From an uncultured Clostridia bacterium (GTDB taxonomy: Bacteria > Bacillota > Clostridia > Christensenellales > Borkfalkiaceae), in the NCBI GenBank assembly GCA_934271275.1, contig CAKQRD010000027.1, forward strand, positions 1-17,070: a DNA stretch of 17,070 nt, in the 5' to 3' direction. Below are positions 1 to 7,094 of this stretch, in pieces (the stretch's first letter is position 1; each line of letters begins with the position of its first letter). The position numbers and the translations under genes are program-made. A model generated the notes under the pieces. That model did not search any database and was not told the DNA's origin. It was given only the letters and a program-made list of their open reading frames with translations.

Positions 1-110
1 TCGGCGGCGGGGCTTTATATTTATTCCTTTCAAATACCTTTACTTAAACTTCCCCTTTAAATACCTTTTTCTATTTTTCTCCTTTAACTTCAATATTTTT
101 ACGACTATTT

Positions 111-1037
111 TTAAAACCTTTCCGCAAAAACCTTCGCGTAAATTTCCTTATATTTTTCCTTATAAAAAAGGTTCGTGCCGCTCGTCGTAACCGCCGCCGT
201 TCCCGCCGCTACCGCCTGCCTTAAAAGCTCTTCCATAGGCACGCCGTAGCTTTCCGCAACGCACGCCGCGGCTATCATACTGTCTCCCGCGCCGACCGTG
301 GAATTGACCGCCACCGACGCGCTCTTGCAGAAATAATGCTCCTTTCCGTCGGTTATCACCGCGCCTTCCGCGCCCATAGAAACGAGAACGTATTTAACCC
401 CTTTATCGAGGTACTTTTTCGCCGCTTCCGCCATATCGTATTTGGTTCTTACCTCCCGCCCCGAGAACTTTTCCAGCTCCTTCACGTTCGGTTTTGCCAT
501 AAATATCTCCCGCGAACCTATCGCGGCAAGCATATTCTCCTTTTCGGTATCGACGACGACTTTCACGTCTTTCGGTATGACTTTAAGCACCTCGCCGTAA
601 AACGCGGGTTCAACGCCTTTCGGGAGACTCCCGCTCATCACCGCTATCTCGCAGTTTTCCGCAAGCCCTCTCACCTTTTCTATCAGTTTAAGCTGATTTT
701 CACGGCTGACCTCTTCGCCCCTGTCGTTGATTTCGGTCAGCATAGATTTTTTGTCTATGATTTTATAATTAGTGCGCGCCGAACCGTCGCTTAAAACGAA
801 ATCGTGCTTAACGCCCTCTTTATCCAGAACGTGTTCAAACATTCTGCGGTGATTTTCAAACATAAATCCGGTGGCGGTACACTCTTCGCCGAGCCGCGCC
901 ACGCCTATCGCCACGTTTAAGGCTTTGCCCGAATAGGTTTCCACCTTACTGTCTATCCTGTTAAGCATACCCACGTTCAGGCTGTCTAATTCTATCGTAC
1001 AGTCAACGCTCGGATTCGGGCAGATTGTCAGTATCAT
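111..1037 (-). CDS. PfkB-family sugar-phosphate kinase, 1-phosphofructokinase (FruK/LacC) type
   Basis: This 308-residue protein is a cytoplasmic PfkB/ribokinase-fold kinase. It most likely phosphorylates fructose-1-phosphate, or tagatose-6-phosphate, with ATP to a bisphosphate that feeds glycolysis. The N-terminus (MILTICPNPSVD) and the sugar-binding SGKALNVA segment (residues 36-43) match the 1-phosphofructokinase subgroup. The C-terminal signature TVGAGDS (247-253) carries the anion hole and the catalytic base Asp252. The length is normal for the family. The ATG at 1037 is preceded by AAGGAA about 8 nt upstream, which supports this start. It lies downstream of the EF-G-like gene on the same strand, 224 nt away, with no obvious promoter of its own. 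No PTS transporter or DeoR-type regulator is in view, so the substrate cannot be fixed between fructose-1-P, tagatose-6-P and related sugars. The family call is secure; the substrate is inference. Confidence 0.85.
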   Translation of the reverse strand: MILTICPNPSVDCTIELDSLNVGMLNRIDSKVETYSGKALNVAIGVARLGEECTATGFMFENHRRMFEHVLDKEGVKHDFVLSDGSARTNYKIIDKKSMLTEINDRGEEVSRENQLKLIEKVRGLAENCEIAVMSGSLPKGVEPAFYGEVLKVIPKDVKVVVDTEKENMLAAIGSREIFMAKPNVKELEKFSGREVRTKYDMAEAAKKYLDKGVKYVLVSMGAEGAVITDGKEHYFCKSASVAVNSTVGAGDSMIAAACVAESYGVPMEELLRQAVAAGTAAVTTSGTNLFYKEKYKEIYAKVFAERF

Positions 1038-1182
1038 TATTTATTTCCTTAATTCCTTTCTTTTTTGTCCGTTAAATTATCTTTAATTTCTCGGTCGCGC
1101 CGCGCTTTCCGCGCTCTCTTCTCAATCACAACAGACCGAGATGTCGAGCTTGTGCCTGCCGTCCTCCGTAAACCGAAAGTAT

Positions 1183-1206
1183 GCCTTCCCCCGAAAAGGG
1201 GAAGGC
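1183..1206. other. Hairpin between the EF-G-like and kinase genes, terminator-like on the plus strand
   Basis: A perfect 9-bp stem (GCCTTCCCC / GGGGAAGGC) with a 6-nt loop lies 56-79 nt downstream of the EF-G-like stop codon. On the plus strand it is followed, after a short spacer, by TTTTCG and seven Ts (to 1225). On the minus strand, where both neighbouring genes are read, no U-tract follows. It may be a weak or pausing terminator for the EF-G-like gene, but the U-tract lies on the wrong side. Confidence 0.4.
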
Positions 1207-1261
1207 ACTCGCTTTTCGTTTTTTTAAGTCGCGCGCCGCTTTTCACTCCTTTAATATATCG

Positions 1262-3325
1262 TTATTTTTTAGCCGCCGCGATGATTTTTTCCTGTTCGGT
1301 AAACGGAAGCTCCTCGTATCTTACGAATTCCGCCTCGAACTTGCCGCGTCCCTGCGTCATACTGCGAAGATCGGTCGCGTATTTAAGCATTTCCGCAAGC
1401 GGAGCTTCGGCTGAAATTTCCTGTTTGCCGCTAACCGATTCCATGCCGAGGATTCTGCCTCTTCTCTTGTTCATATCGCCTAAAATATCGCCCGTATAAT
1501 TATCGGGAACGATGATTTTATACGAATAAATCGGCTCTAATATGACCGGCCTCGCTTTCGCGCACGCGTCGTCGTAAGCGAGCTTCGCCGCCGAAACGAA
1601 CGCCACTTCCTTGGAATCCACGGGGTGATATTTGCCGTCGAAAAGCGTGCATTTGATATTCACCATCGGATACCCCGCGAGAACGCCTTTCGTCACGGCT
1701 TCGCGCAGTCCTTTTTCGACCGCGGGAATAAACTGTCTCGGCACCGCGCCGCCGACAACAGCGTCCACGAACTCGAAAACGCCGTCCGCCGCGCCCGGCT
1801 CAAAGCGGATATTGACCACGCCGAACTGCCCCGCGCCGCCCGTCTGTTTTTTATGCTTGCCCTCGGCTTCCGCCGCAGAGGTTATAGTCTCCTTAAACGC
1901 TATCTTCGGATCTCTCAAAGTTGCTTCGCACCCGAATTTCGCCTTTAATTTTTTGCAAAGAATATCGAGCTGCGTTTCGCCGAGTCCTCTTATAACCGTT
2001 TCGCCCGTGTCCTTATCCTTCTCCACCTTAAAGGTGAGGTCTTCCTCCGCAAGGCGGTTAAGCCCCGCGAATACCTTATCCTCTTCACCGTGCTTCGTCG
2101 CGGAAATCGCCATAGTAAGCACGGGGTGCGGAAGCGGTATGTCGTAGAATTTTATCTTGCGCGATTCGTCGCAAAGCGTATCGCCGGTGTTGGTCGCGTT
2201 AAGCTTGCTCACCGCGCCTATATCGCCCGCAGAAAGCTCGTCCGTCGCTTCCTGCTTTTTGCCCTTCATAAGGTACAGCGCGTTGATGCGCTCTTTTTCG
2301 CCCGTGGTCGCGTTATACACCGTCATACCGCTTTTAAGCGTTCCCGTAAACACGCGGAGCATATTGAGCTTGCCGACGAACGGATCCGCGACGGTTTTGA
2401 ATACCTGCGCGGAAAACGGCGCGTTCTCGTCGCAGGTGATATTAAGCACGTCGCCCGTAGCGAGGTCGGTCGCAAGTACGGGACGGCGTTCTTTCGGCGA
2501 AGGCAGAATTTCCTTAATCTCGGTCATAAGGTTTATAACGCCCATATTCTGCGTCGCGCTGCCGCCCATGACGGGGATAGTGCCGCCTTCCATAAGACCG
2601 GTTTTGATACCCGCGATGATTTCGTCGTTTGTGAGAGCGCCTTCCGAAAGGTATTTGTCGAGGAACACTTCGGAGGTTTCCGCCGCCGCCTCGGTAAGCC
2701 CTTCTTTAAGGAGCGCGACCTCTTCTTTCATACCGTCGGGAACGGCTATTTCGTTTCTGCCGCCCTTCGTAAATTCATAGGCTTTGCCGGAAATAACGCT
2801 GACGTAGCCTTTCATTTTGCCGCCCGAAATTATGGGCGTGTGCATAGTCGCGATTATTTTTCCGTATTTTTCGCGGAAGGCTTCTACCGTAGCGACGTAG
2901 TTGGAATTTTCTTTATCTATACCGTTTATGAAAATCATAAGCGGGATATGGCGGCGAATACAGTATTCGACTGCCTTTTCCGCGCCGACCGATACCTGAC
3001 CGCTCGCGTCCGCGACGAGTATCGCAGAACCCACCGCGCGCATAGCTTCCTCAAATTCGCCCTCGAAATCATAAAACCCCGGAACGTCTATTATATTTAT
3101 TTTAACGCCTTCCCAGTATGTATATGCGGCGGAAAGAGAAATGGAAATTCCGCGCGCGAGTTCTTCCGCGTCGTAATCCATTACGGTGTTCTTGTCCGCT
3201 ATCGTGCCGAGGCGATCTATACTCTTGCCGTTAAAAAGCATTGCTTCCGCAAGCGAGGTCTTACCCTCTCCGCTGTGACCGATGATTGCTACGTTTCTGA
3301 TGTTTTCCGATAATACTTTACCCAT
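1262..3325 (-). CDS. EF-G-like translational GTPase (FusA paralogue)
   Basis: A 687-residue protein with the full five-domain EF-G layout: GTPase domain (about 1-270), beta-barrel domain II (about 300-385), then domains III-V ending in an EF-G C-terminus. GTPase motifs are P-loop GHSGEGKT (16-23), switch I RGISIS (58-63), switch II DVPGF (80-84), G4 NGID (134-137) and an SGKA G5 motif. Two points set it apart from housekeeping EF-G: the position after DxPG that is His in EF-G/EF-Tu is Phe84, and the G4 motif is NGID instead of NKxD. It therefore fits the EF-G-like/EF-G-2 paralogue family rather than the essential fusA. fusA normally sits with rpsL-rpsG-tuf, and none of those is here. The ATG at 3325 has an AAAGGGGG RBS about 10 nt upstream and a good sigma-A promoter at 3432-3460. 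The role is presumably ribosome-associated but unproven. Confidence 0.9.
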   Translation of the reverse strand: MGKVLSENIRNVAIIGHSGEGKTSLAEAMLFNGKSIDRLGTIADKNTVMDYDAEELARGISISLSAAYTYWEGVKINIIDVPGFYDFEGEFEEAMRAVGSAILVADASGQVSVGAEKAVEYCIRRHIPLMIFINGIDKENSNYVATVEAFREKYGKIIATMHTPIISGGKMKGYVSVISGKAYEFTKGGRNEIAVPDGMKEEVALLKEGLTEAAAETSEVFLDKYLSEGALTNDEIIAGIKTGLMEGGTIPVMGGSATQNMGVINLMTEIKEILPSPKERRPVLATDLATGDVLNITCDENAPFSAQVFKTVADPFVGKLNMLRVFTGTLKSGMTVYNATTGEKERINALYLMKGKKQEATDELSAGDIGAVSKLNATNTGDTLCDESRKIKFYDIPLPHPVLTMAISATKHGEEDKVFAGLNRLAEEDLTFKVEKDKDTGETVIRGLGETQLDILCKKLKAKFGCEATLRDPKIAFKETITSAAEAEGKHKKQTGGAGQFGVVNIRFEPGAADGVFEFVDAVVGGAVPRQFIPAVEKGLREAVTKGVLAGYPMVNIKCTLFDGKYHPVDSKEVAFVSAAKLAYDDACAKARPVILEPIYSYKIIVPDNYTGDILGDMNKRRGRILGMESVSGKQEISAEAPLAEMLKYATDLRSMTQGRGKFEAEFVRYEELPFTEQEKIIAAAKK

Positions 3326-3636
3326 TGTTGTTAGTCCCCCTTTGTTTTATTTGGTACGGTAAGTATTTCTGCCGCGAGCTTTCGCCGCGGGCGGGCGGTT
3401 AAAAGGATTTCCTCTTTTTGCCGCCTTTACTATTGTACTATATCTTTCCCCGCATTTCAAGAGGGAATTTAAAATTTTTTGAAAAAATTTTTCTTTTATT
3501 GAAAAATCTTTTCTTTTTCGGGCGCGCGAAGGCATAAATATTCGCCCCGAAGCCCTCTTCGATGCAGAAAATCGGTGCGGGAAATCTACGGAAGAACTGC
3601 GAAGAGCCGCAAAAAAACCGCGGAAAAACCGACTTT
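3326..3636. other. Gene-less 311-nt stretch: promoter and leader of the EF-G-like gene
   Basis: Between the YlmC-like stop and the EF-G-like start. It holds the sigma-A promoter at 3432-3460 and a leader of about 100 nt. A GC-rich stem (CCGCG / CGCGG, about 3372-3390) in that leader could fold in the mRNA. Left of the YlmC stop (3600-3636) there are T-rich runs on the minus strand but only a 3-4 bp stem, so I do not call a terminator. The A/T-rich 3470-3520 block lies just upstream of the -35 and may act as an UP element; that part is inference. Confidence 0.5.
3432..3460 (-). promoter_or_regulatory. Sigma-A promoter of the EF-G-like gene
   Basis: On the minus strand, -35 TTGAAA (3455-3460) and -10 TACAAT (3432-3437) are separated by exactly 17 nt. 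Expected start near 3425, giving a leader of about 100 nt. The A/T-rich sequence upstream of the -35 strengthens the call. Confidence 0.75.
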
Positions 3637-4068
3637 TTAATAATCGCTCGTATCTATTCTGCCGAGGTCGTAAAGATTCGATTCGGAATCGGCGCGCGGC
3701 TCGGGGCGCGGCGGCGGTGACGGCGGACACGGAGCGAAAGGAGAACAAGGGGGCTTAGGCGGGCGCGGAGGAGGCGGGCAAAGCGGGTTTACGTTTACGG
3801 AGGAAGCGCAGGCGTCGCCGCATTTGACGTTTACGATAATCACGTCGCCGCCGATTTTGATTATGTTTTTCTGGTCTATGCGAATTTTCCCGCGCGAAAA
3901 CATACCGAAAAAGCCGCCGCTTCTTTTCATCGGAACGATGATTGCGACGAGCTTGCCTTCGGGGAAGGATAATTCAAGGTCGGTTATATGTCCGAACGAA
4001 GAGCCGTCCGCAACGTTTACCACCTCGCGTTTTCTGAGATCGTTAAAAGAAAGCTCCATACAAAACAT
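3637..4068 (-). CDS. ylmC: YlmC/YmxH-type PRC-barrel sporulation protein with proline/cysteine-rich tail
   Basis: A 143-residue protein. Residues about 4-82 form a PRC-barrel of the YlmC/YmxH family (MELSFNDLRKREVVNVADG, then LSFPEGKLVAIIVP and a KIGGDVIIVNV strand), a small family linked with sporulation whose biochemical role is unknown to me. Typical members end near residue 80-90. This one continues with CGDACASS and a 27-residue proline-dominated stretch (98-124), followed by an acidic/polar C-terminus. Cysteines at 83, 87, 97, 108 and 114 cluster in the tail. The ATG at 4068 has GGGGGAG six nt upstream; the internal ATG at 4059 would have a spacing of about 15 nt, so the longer start is preferred. 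It follows sigG in the same direction, as in Bacillus, but a strong terminator separates them, so expression needs its own promoter or read-through. I could not find a clear promoter. Confidence 0.85.
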   Translation of the reverse strand: MFCMELSFNDLRKREVVNVADGSSFGHITDLELSFPEGKLVAIIVPMKRSGGFFGMFSRGKIRIDQKNIIKIGGDVIIVNVKCGDACASSVNVNPLCPPPPRPPKPPCSPFAPCPPSPPPRPEPRADSESNLYDLGRIDTSDY

Positions 4069-4097
4069 TATATGCGCTCCCCCGTCCGTTATTCTAC

Positions 4098-4138
4098 AAA
4101 AAGGCGGGAAAGCCGCGATTTCCGCGTGCTTCCCCGCC
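4098..4138 (-). terminator. Rho-independent terminator after sigG
   Basis: On the minus strand, GGCGGGGAAGC pairs with GCTTTCCCGCC (one G-U pair), and an inner CGCG/CGCG extends the stem. The hairpin spans 4103-4138 and is followed at once by TTTTT. It lies 34 nt past the sigG stop codon and upstream of the ylmC RBS. Confidence 0.85.
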
Positions 4139-4171
4139 CGTCGTTTTTTTATTCCTTTTTTTATTCCGCCG

Positions 4172-4945
4172 TTAAGCTTTCAGTCTTTCCTTTATCAGAG
4201 AAAGAGCGTTCTTTTCAAGCCTACTTACCTGCGCCTGCGAAATTCCCACTTCGGAAGAAATTTCCGTCTGCGTTTTTCCCTCGAAATACCTTAAATAAAT
4301 GATCTTCTTCTCTCTGCCGCGGAGAACGGACAGCGCGGAAGAAAGCGCAACCTTTTCCGTCCAATTTTCCTCGTTGTTCTTCTCGTCGCCGAGCTGATCC
4401 ATAAGCATAAGCGTGTCGCCCGATTTGTTGTATACGGGATCGAATAAAGATACGGTATCGGAAATCGCGTCCAAAGCGTACACCACTTCGGAAACGGCTA
4501 CGTTCATTTTTTCGGCAATCTCTTCGAGAGTGGCTTCGCGCTCGCATTTTTCTATTTCGCCGCGCGTTTTAAGCACCTTATACGCCGTGTCGCGCACGCT
4601 TCTCGAAATGCGCAGCGAATTGCCGTCGCGAAGAAACCTTTTCACTTCGCCCACTATCATAGGCACTGCGTAAGTGGAAAATTTCACCCCGACGCCGAGG
4701 TCGAAATTGTTTATCGCCTTGATGAGTCCTATGCACCCCGCCTGAAAAACGTCGTCCGAGCAGGCGGTTTTAAGGCGGAAACGCTTTATTACCGATAAAA
4801 CGAGCCGCATATTCGCCACGATGAACTCTTCTCTCGCGCGTTCGTCGCCCGCAGCTATGCGCCTTAAAAGCTCCGTGGCTTCCTCGTCTTTAAGGTGCGG
4901 AAGCGTAGAAGTATTCACGCCGCAGATTACCACTTTGTTACCCAT
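4172..4945 (-). CDS. sigG: RNA polymerase sporulation sigma factor sigma-G
   Basis: A 257-residue sigma-70-family factor that directs late forespore transcription. The N-terminus (MGNKVVICGVNTSTLP) is the sigma-G signature. Region 2 follows (FIVANMRLVLSVIKRF, then DVFQAGCIGLIKAINNFD and FSTYAVPMIVGEVKRFLRD, about residues 41-106), then region 3 (about 110-160) and region 4 with a helix-turn-helix TQTEISSEVGISQAQVSRLEK (about 225-247). The length matches the family (about 260). The ATG at 4945 is preceded by AGGAGGG at 5-nt spacing, a near-perfect Shine-Dalgarno. It is the third gene of the spoIIGA-sigE-sigG cluster; a sigma-F/sigma-G-type promoter lies in the 199-nt gap after sigE, so it can be expressed independently of sigE as well as by read-through. 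The leader can pair with the RBS (see 4950-4982). No truncation is seen. Confidence 0.96.
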   Translation of the reverse strand: MGNKVVICGVNTSTLPHLKDEEATELLRRIAAGDERAREEFIVANMRLVLSVIKRFRLKTACSDDVFQAGCIGLIKAINNFDLGVGVKFSTYAVPMIVGEVKRFLRDGNSLRISRSVRDTAYKVLKTRGEIEKCEREATLEEIAEKMNVAVSEVVYALDAISDTVSLFDPVYNKSGDTLMLMDQLGDEKNNEENWTEKVALSSALSVLRGREKKIIYLRYFEGKTQTEISSEVGISQAQVSRLEKNALSLIKERLKA

Positions 4946-4949
4946 AAAA

Positions 4950-4982
4950 ACCCTCCTATGTAACCGAAAGCTTTCGGAGGAT
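4950..4982 (-). promoter_or_regulatory. sigG leader with possible RBS-sequestering stem and perfect palindrome
   Basis: In the predicted sigG mRNA, ATCCTCC (4976-4982) can pair over 7 bp (one G-U) with GGAGGGT (4950-4956), which is the Shine-Dalgarno itself. Between them lies CCGAAAGCTTTCGG (4964-4977), a perfect 14-nt palindrome that could form an alternative hairpin or act as a DNA operator. The two structures share two bases, so they compete. The leader is only about 37 nt, so most of it is occupied by these elements. Confidence 0.5.
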
Positions 4983-4988
4983 AATTAT

Positions 4989-5018
4989 AAGTATGCCGCT
5001 TTGCCGCGAAATTTATGC
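4989..5018 (-). promoter_or_regulatory. Sigma-F/sigma-G-type promoter of sigG
   Basis: On the minus strand, -35 GCATA (5014-5018) and -10 CATACTT (4989-4995) are separated by 18 nt. The -35 fits both the sigma-G (gHATR) and sigma-F (GywTA) consensus. The -10 matches six of seven positions of sigma-G CATHMTA and is preceded by GG, as sigma-F promoters prefer. No sigma-A hexamer pair is seen here. Expected start is near 4982. Confidence 0.65.
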
Positions 5019-5144
5019 GCTTCGTCAGAAAAATTTTTATTCCGCACGAACGAACGCCGACCGGACGGAAGCCGACCGCACTCGGGCGAATAAATCGAGG
5101 CGGAAAGAAAATCCCGCTATATCGCCTGCCGCACTATACCGTTA

Positions 5145-5855
5145 CTATACCATTTTCGCGAATTCTTTTTTAAGTCTCCCGATAATCTTTTTTTCGAGAC
5201 GGGATATGTAGCTTTGAGAGATTCCCAGCATATCGGCGACCTCGCGCTGGGTTTTTTCCTCGTTTCCGTCAAGCCCGTACCGAAGCTCCATAATCTCGCG
5301 CTCGCGTGCGCCGAGCTTTTTCAACGCTTCCTTCAAAAGCTCGTTCTCCACACCGCTTTCTATCTTTTTATAAACGCAGTCGCCGTCCGTACCCATCACG
5401 TCGGACAAAACGAGTTCGTTGCCTTCCCAATCGGTGTTTAACGGTTCGTCGAATGAAACCTCGTTTTTAATCTTCGTCGTGCGGCGAAGGTACATTAAAA
5501 TTTCGTTTTCTATACAGCGCGAAGCGTAGGTCGCAAGCTTTACGTTATGCCCCGAAGAAAACGAACCGACCGCCTTGATAAGCCCTATCGTTCCCACCGA
5601 AATAAGATCGTCAAGGTCTATTCCCGTGTTCTGAAACCGCCTTGCAATGTACACGACGAGCCGCAGGTTGTGTTCTACGAGCAGGTCGCGTATACCCTCT
5701 TCGCCGTGGGCGAGCTTCTCCACCATTTCGGATTCCTCTTCGGCGGAATACGGGGTGGGCAGAACCTCGCCGCCGCTCATATACCTCAAAAGGTTTTCGC
5801 TTAAAGAAAATTTTCCTAAAAGTGTTTTGATTTTTCCTATCGCTTCCGCAAGCAT
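5145..5855 (-). CDS. sigE: RNA polymerase sporulation sigma factor sigma-E (pro-protein)
   Basis: A 236-residue early mother-cell sigma factor made as an inactive precursor. Residues 1 to about 25 (MLAEAIGKIKTLLGKFSLSENLLRY) are the amphipathic pro-sequence, diverged from Bacillus but in the same position. The mature part begins near MSGGEVLPTPYS, equivalent to IGGSEALPPPLS in B. subtilis. Region 2 contains NLRLVVYIARRFQNTGIDLDD and LATYASRCIENEILMYLRR; region 4 ends in REVADMLGISQSYISRLEKK and KKEFAKMV, almost identical to B. subtilis. The length (236 against 239) is normal. The ATG at 5855 has AAAGGAG six nt upstream. SpoIIGA, its processing protease, lies upstream on the same strand. The 283-nt gap between them is long for this pair and contains dyads, and perhaps a separate promoter. 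Confidence 0.96.
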   Translation of the reverse strand: MLAEAIGKIKTLLGKFSLSENLLRYMSGGEVLPTPYSAEEESEMVEKLAHGEEGIRDLLVEHNLRLVVYIARRFQNTGIDLDDLISVGTIGLIKAVGSFSSGHNVKLATYASRCIENEILMYLRRTTKIKNEVSFDEPLNTDWEGNELVLSDVMGTDGDCVYKKIESGVENELLKEALKKLGAREREIMELRYGLDGNEEKTQREVADMLGISQSYISRLEKKIIGRLKKEFAKMV

Positions 5856-5984
5856 TTCGCGCTCCTTTACGGACGGGCTTTATTCCGTTCGCTTTTTTAA
5901 TTCGTCGCCGTTCGTTCGCGTCTTTTCCGTTCTTTCGTCTTTTCCGTCGCTGACTTTCCGAACTCGCCTTTTTAATAAATATAT

Positions 5985-6021
5985 TCTTGTCCTTTGCGAA
6001 TTATAATTGCCGCGGACAAGA
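5985..6021. promoter_or_regulatory. Dyad TCTTGTCC-N21-GGACAAGA upstream of sigE
   Basis: Perfect 8-bp arms at 5985-5992 and 6014-6021 enclose 21 nt that contain the palindrome AATTATAATT. It lies about 130-165 nt upstream of the sigE start codon in the spoIIGA-sigE gap. The spacing of half-sites suggests either a protein-binding operator or an mRNA stem. It does not match the Spo0A box (TTGTCGAA) closely enough to call. Confidence 0.4.
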
Positions 6022-6082
6022 TTTTCCCGGAGAATTTCCGTGAGAATTTTTCGGCAAAGCTTTTAAGCCGAGCTATTCGTAA

Positions 6083-6116
6083 AATTTCGCGGCGGAATTT
6101 TCCGCGTGCGAAAATT
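6083..6116. other. Long imperfect hairpin between spoIIGA and sigE
   Basis: AATTTCGC and GCGAAAATT (one bulge) enclose GCGGAA-TT-TTCCGC, giving a stem of about 14 bp starting 23 nt past the spoIIGA stop. On the minus strand it is followed by TTTTAC, so it could attenuate read-through into sigE. A possible extended -10 (TGG then TACAAT, 6114-6122) abuts it with only a 4/6 -35 (TTTAAA, 18-nt spacer), so a separate sigE promoter here is weakly supported. Confidence 0.4.
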
Positions 6117-6138
6117 GTACCACGAAACGAACGCGCGT

Positions 6139-6966
6139 TTAAAGTCCGCTTTGCGCTCTTTTTGCCGCTTTTTGTCCGAGAAGTCCGTTAAGCGCGGGCG
6201 AAAGAATGACGTCCGTACCCGTGCCGAAGCCGCTTTTTGCCGCGCATAAGGTCACGCCCGAATATTCGAGCGGCTCTTCCCCCTCGCGTTCGACGATAAC
6301 GCTGTCCGCGATGAACGACGGAAGAAAGAGCGTGCCGCCGACGGTCGTTACGGGAAGCTTTTTTATGGCGAATTTTTGCCCGCCGTCGAAAAACTTCTGC
6401 GCGAGCGAGGAAGAAACGAGAACTACGGGGTTACCGCCGTCGTAAAGGTTGTTGCCCGTATCGAGAAAGGCGGTCGCTTCGACGGTTACCCCCGCCACGG
6501 TGATTTTTACAAGGTATTGCAGGGAAACGACCTCTTTTCTTCTGTAAATAAACCGCACCGTTTCCCTCGCGGCTTTGATAACTATATAAGCAGGCAGAAT
6601 TATAAGCGCTGCGGAAAGTTCTTTCGTATAATCCAAGCCGAACAACGAGTATATACCGAAAATCGCGCCGCCGAGCAACGCCGTAAAGGCGAAAAACAGC
6701 GCGGAAACGATACAAAAATCTTTCACACGCCCGAATTTTGCGGAAAGCAAAACGATTAAAAGCCCCGCCGCTATTTTTAAAGGGATAAGAATCGCGGGGT
6801 GAAGATTTAACGCGGGATAGACGAGAGCTATCGCCGCCCCGACCGCCGCGGAAAGAAAAAGCCGCCCCTTTTTAGCGGAGATTCCGCAAACGGAAAGCGC
6901 GGCTTTAAGCAGCAAGAAGTCTATAACGAAGTTGTCGATAAGAACGTATTCAACGTAGACTGTCAT
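6139..6966 (-). CDS. spoIIGA: Sigma-E processing aspartic peptidase SpoIIGA
   Basis: A 275-residue membrane peptidase that cleaves pro-sigma-E in the mother cell after a forespore signal. The N-terminal half has about five hydrophobic segments (roughly residues 8-28, 36-52, 57-76, 83-108 and 114-131). The C-terminal half is a soluble aspartic-protease-like domain with the signature FLDTGNNLYD, in which Asp169 is the expected catalytic residue. The reading frame is open further upstream (to 7089), but MTVYVEYVLIDNF matches the family N-terminus and its ATG at 6966 has GGGGAGA about 6 nt upstream; the upstream extension is Arg/Pro-rich and unlike the family. The length is slightly short of Bacillus (309). 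It starts the spoIIGA-sigE-sigG set. A promoter should lie in 6967-7100, but I saw no clear sigma-A hexamers or Spo0A boxes there. Confidence 0.93.
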   Translation of the reverse strand: MTVYVEYVLIDNFVIDFLLLKAALSVCGISAKKGRLFLSAAVGAAIALVYPALNLHPAILIPLKIAAGLLIVLLSAKFGRVKDFCIVSALFFAFTALLGGAIFGIYSLFGLDYTKELSAALIILPAYIVIKAARETVRFIYRRKEVVSLQYLVKITVAGVTVEATAFLDTGNNLYDGGNPVVLVSSSLAQKFFDGGQKFAIKKLPVTTVGGTLFLPSFIADSVIVEREGEEPLEYSGVTLCAAKSGFGTGTDVILSPALNGLLGQKAAKRAQSGL

Positions 6967-7094
6967 AATTTCTCCCCACGAAAAGATTTTACCACGGCGA
7001 AGAAATGCGATTGATGGCGGAAAAAGCGTTTTACGGTCGTATCGCGGCGAAAAGAGAAAGAATGGTAACGGAAAAGTCGCGGGAAGCAACTTTT

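Noticed and set aside
1049..1246. 65-codon minus-strand open frame between the EF-G-like gene and the kinase
   Set aside because: The candidate RBS directly abuts the GTG, the product is a basic low-complexity peptide and the frame runs through the hairpin at 1183-1206.
2090..3313. 407-codon plus-strand open frame antisense to the EF-G-like gene
   Set aside because: Shadow frame produced by codon bias of the EF-G-like gene; no promoter, RBS or recognisable domain.
3347..3748. Arg-rich minus-strand open frame of 133 codons
   Set aside because: It overlaps the 3' end of the YlmC-like gene in another frame and covers the EF-G-like promoter; no RBS, low-complexity composition.
6967..7089. 41-codon upstream extension of SpoIIGA
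   Set aside because: The ATG at 6966 has a good RBS and matches the family N-terminus; the extension is Arg/Pro-rich and non-conserved.
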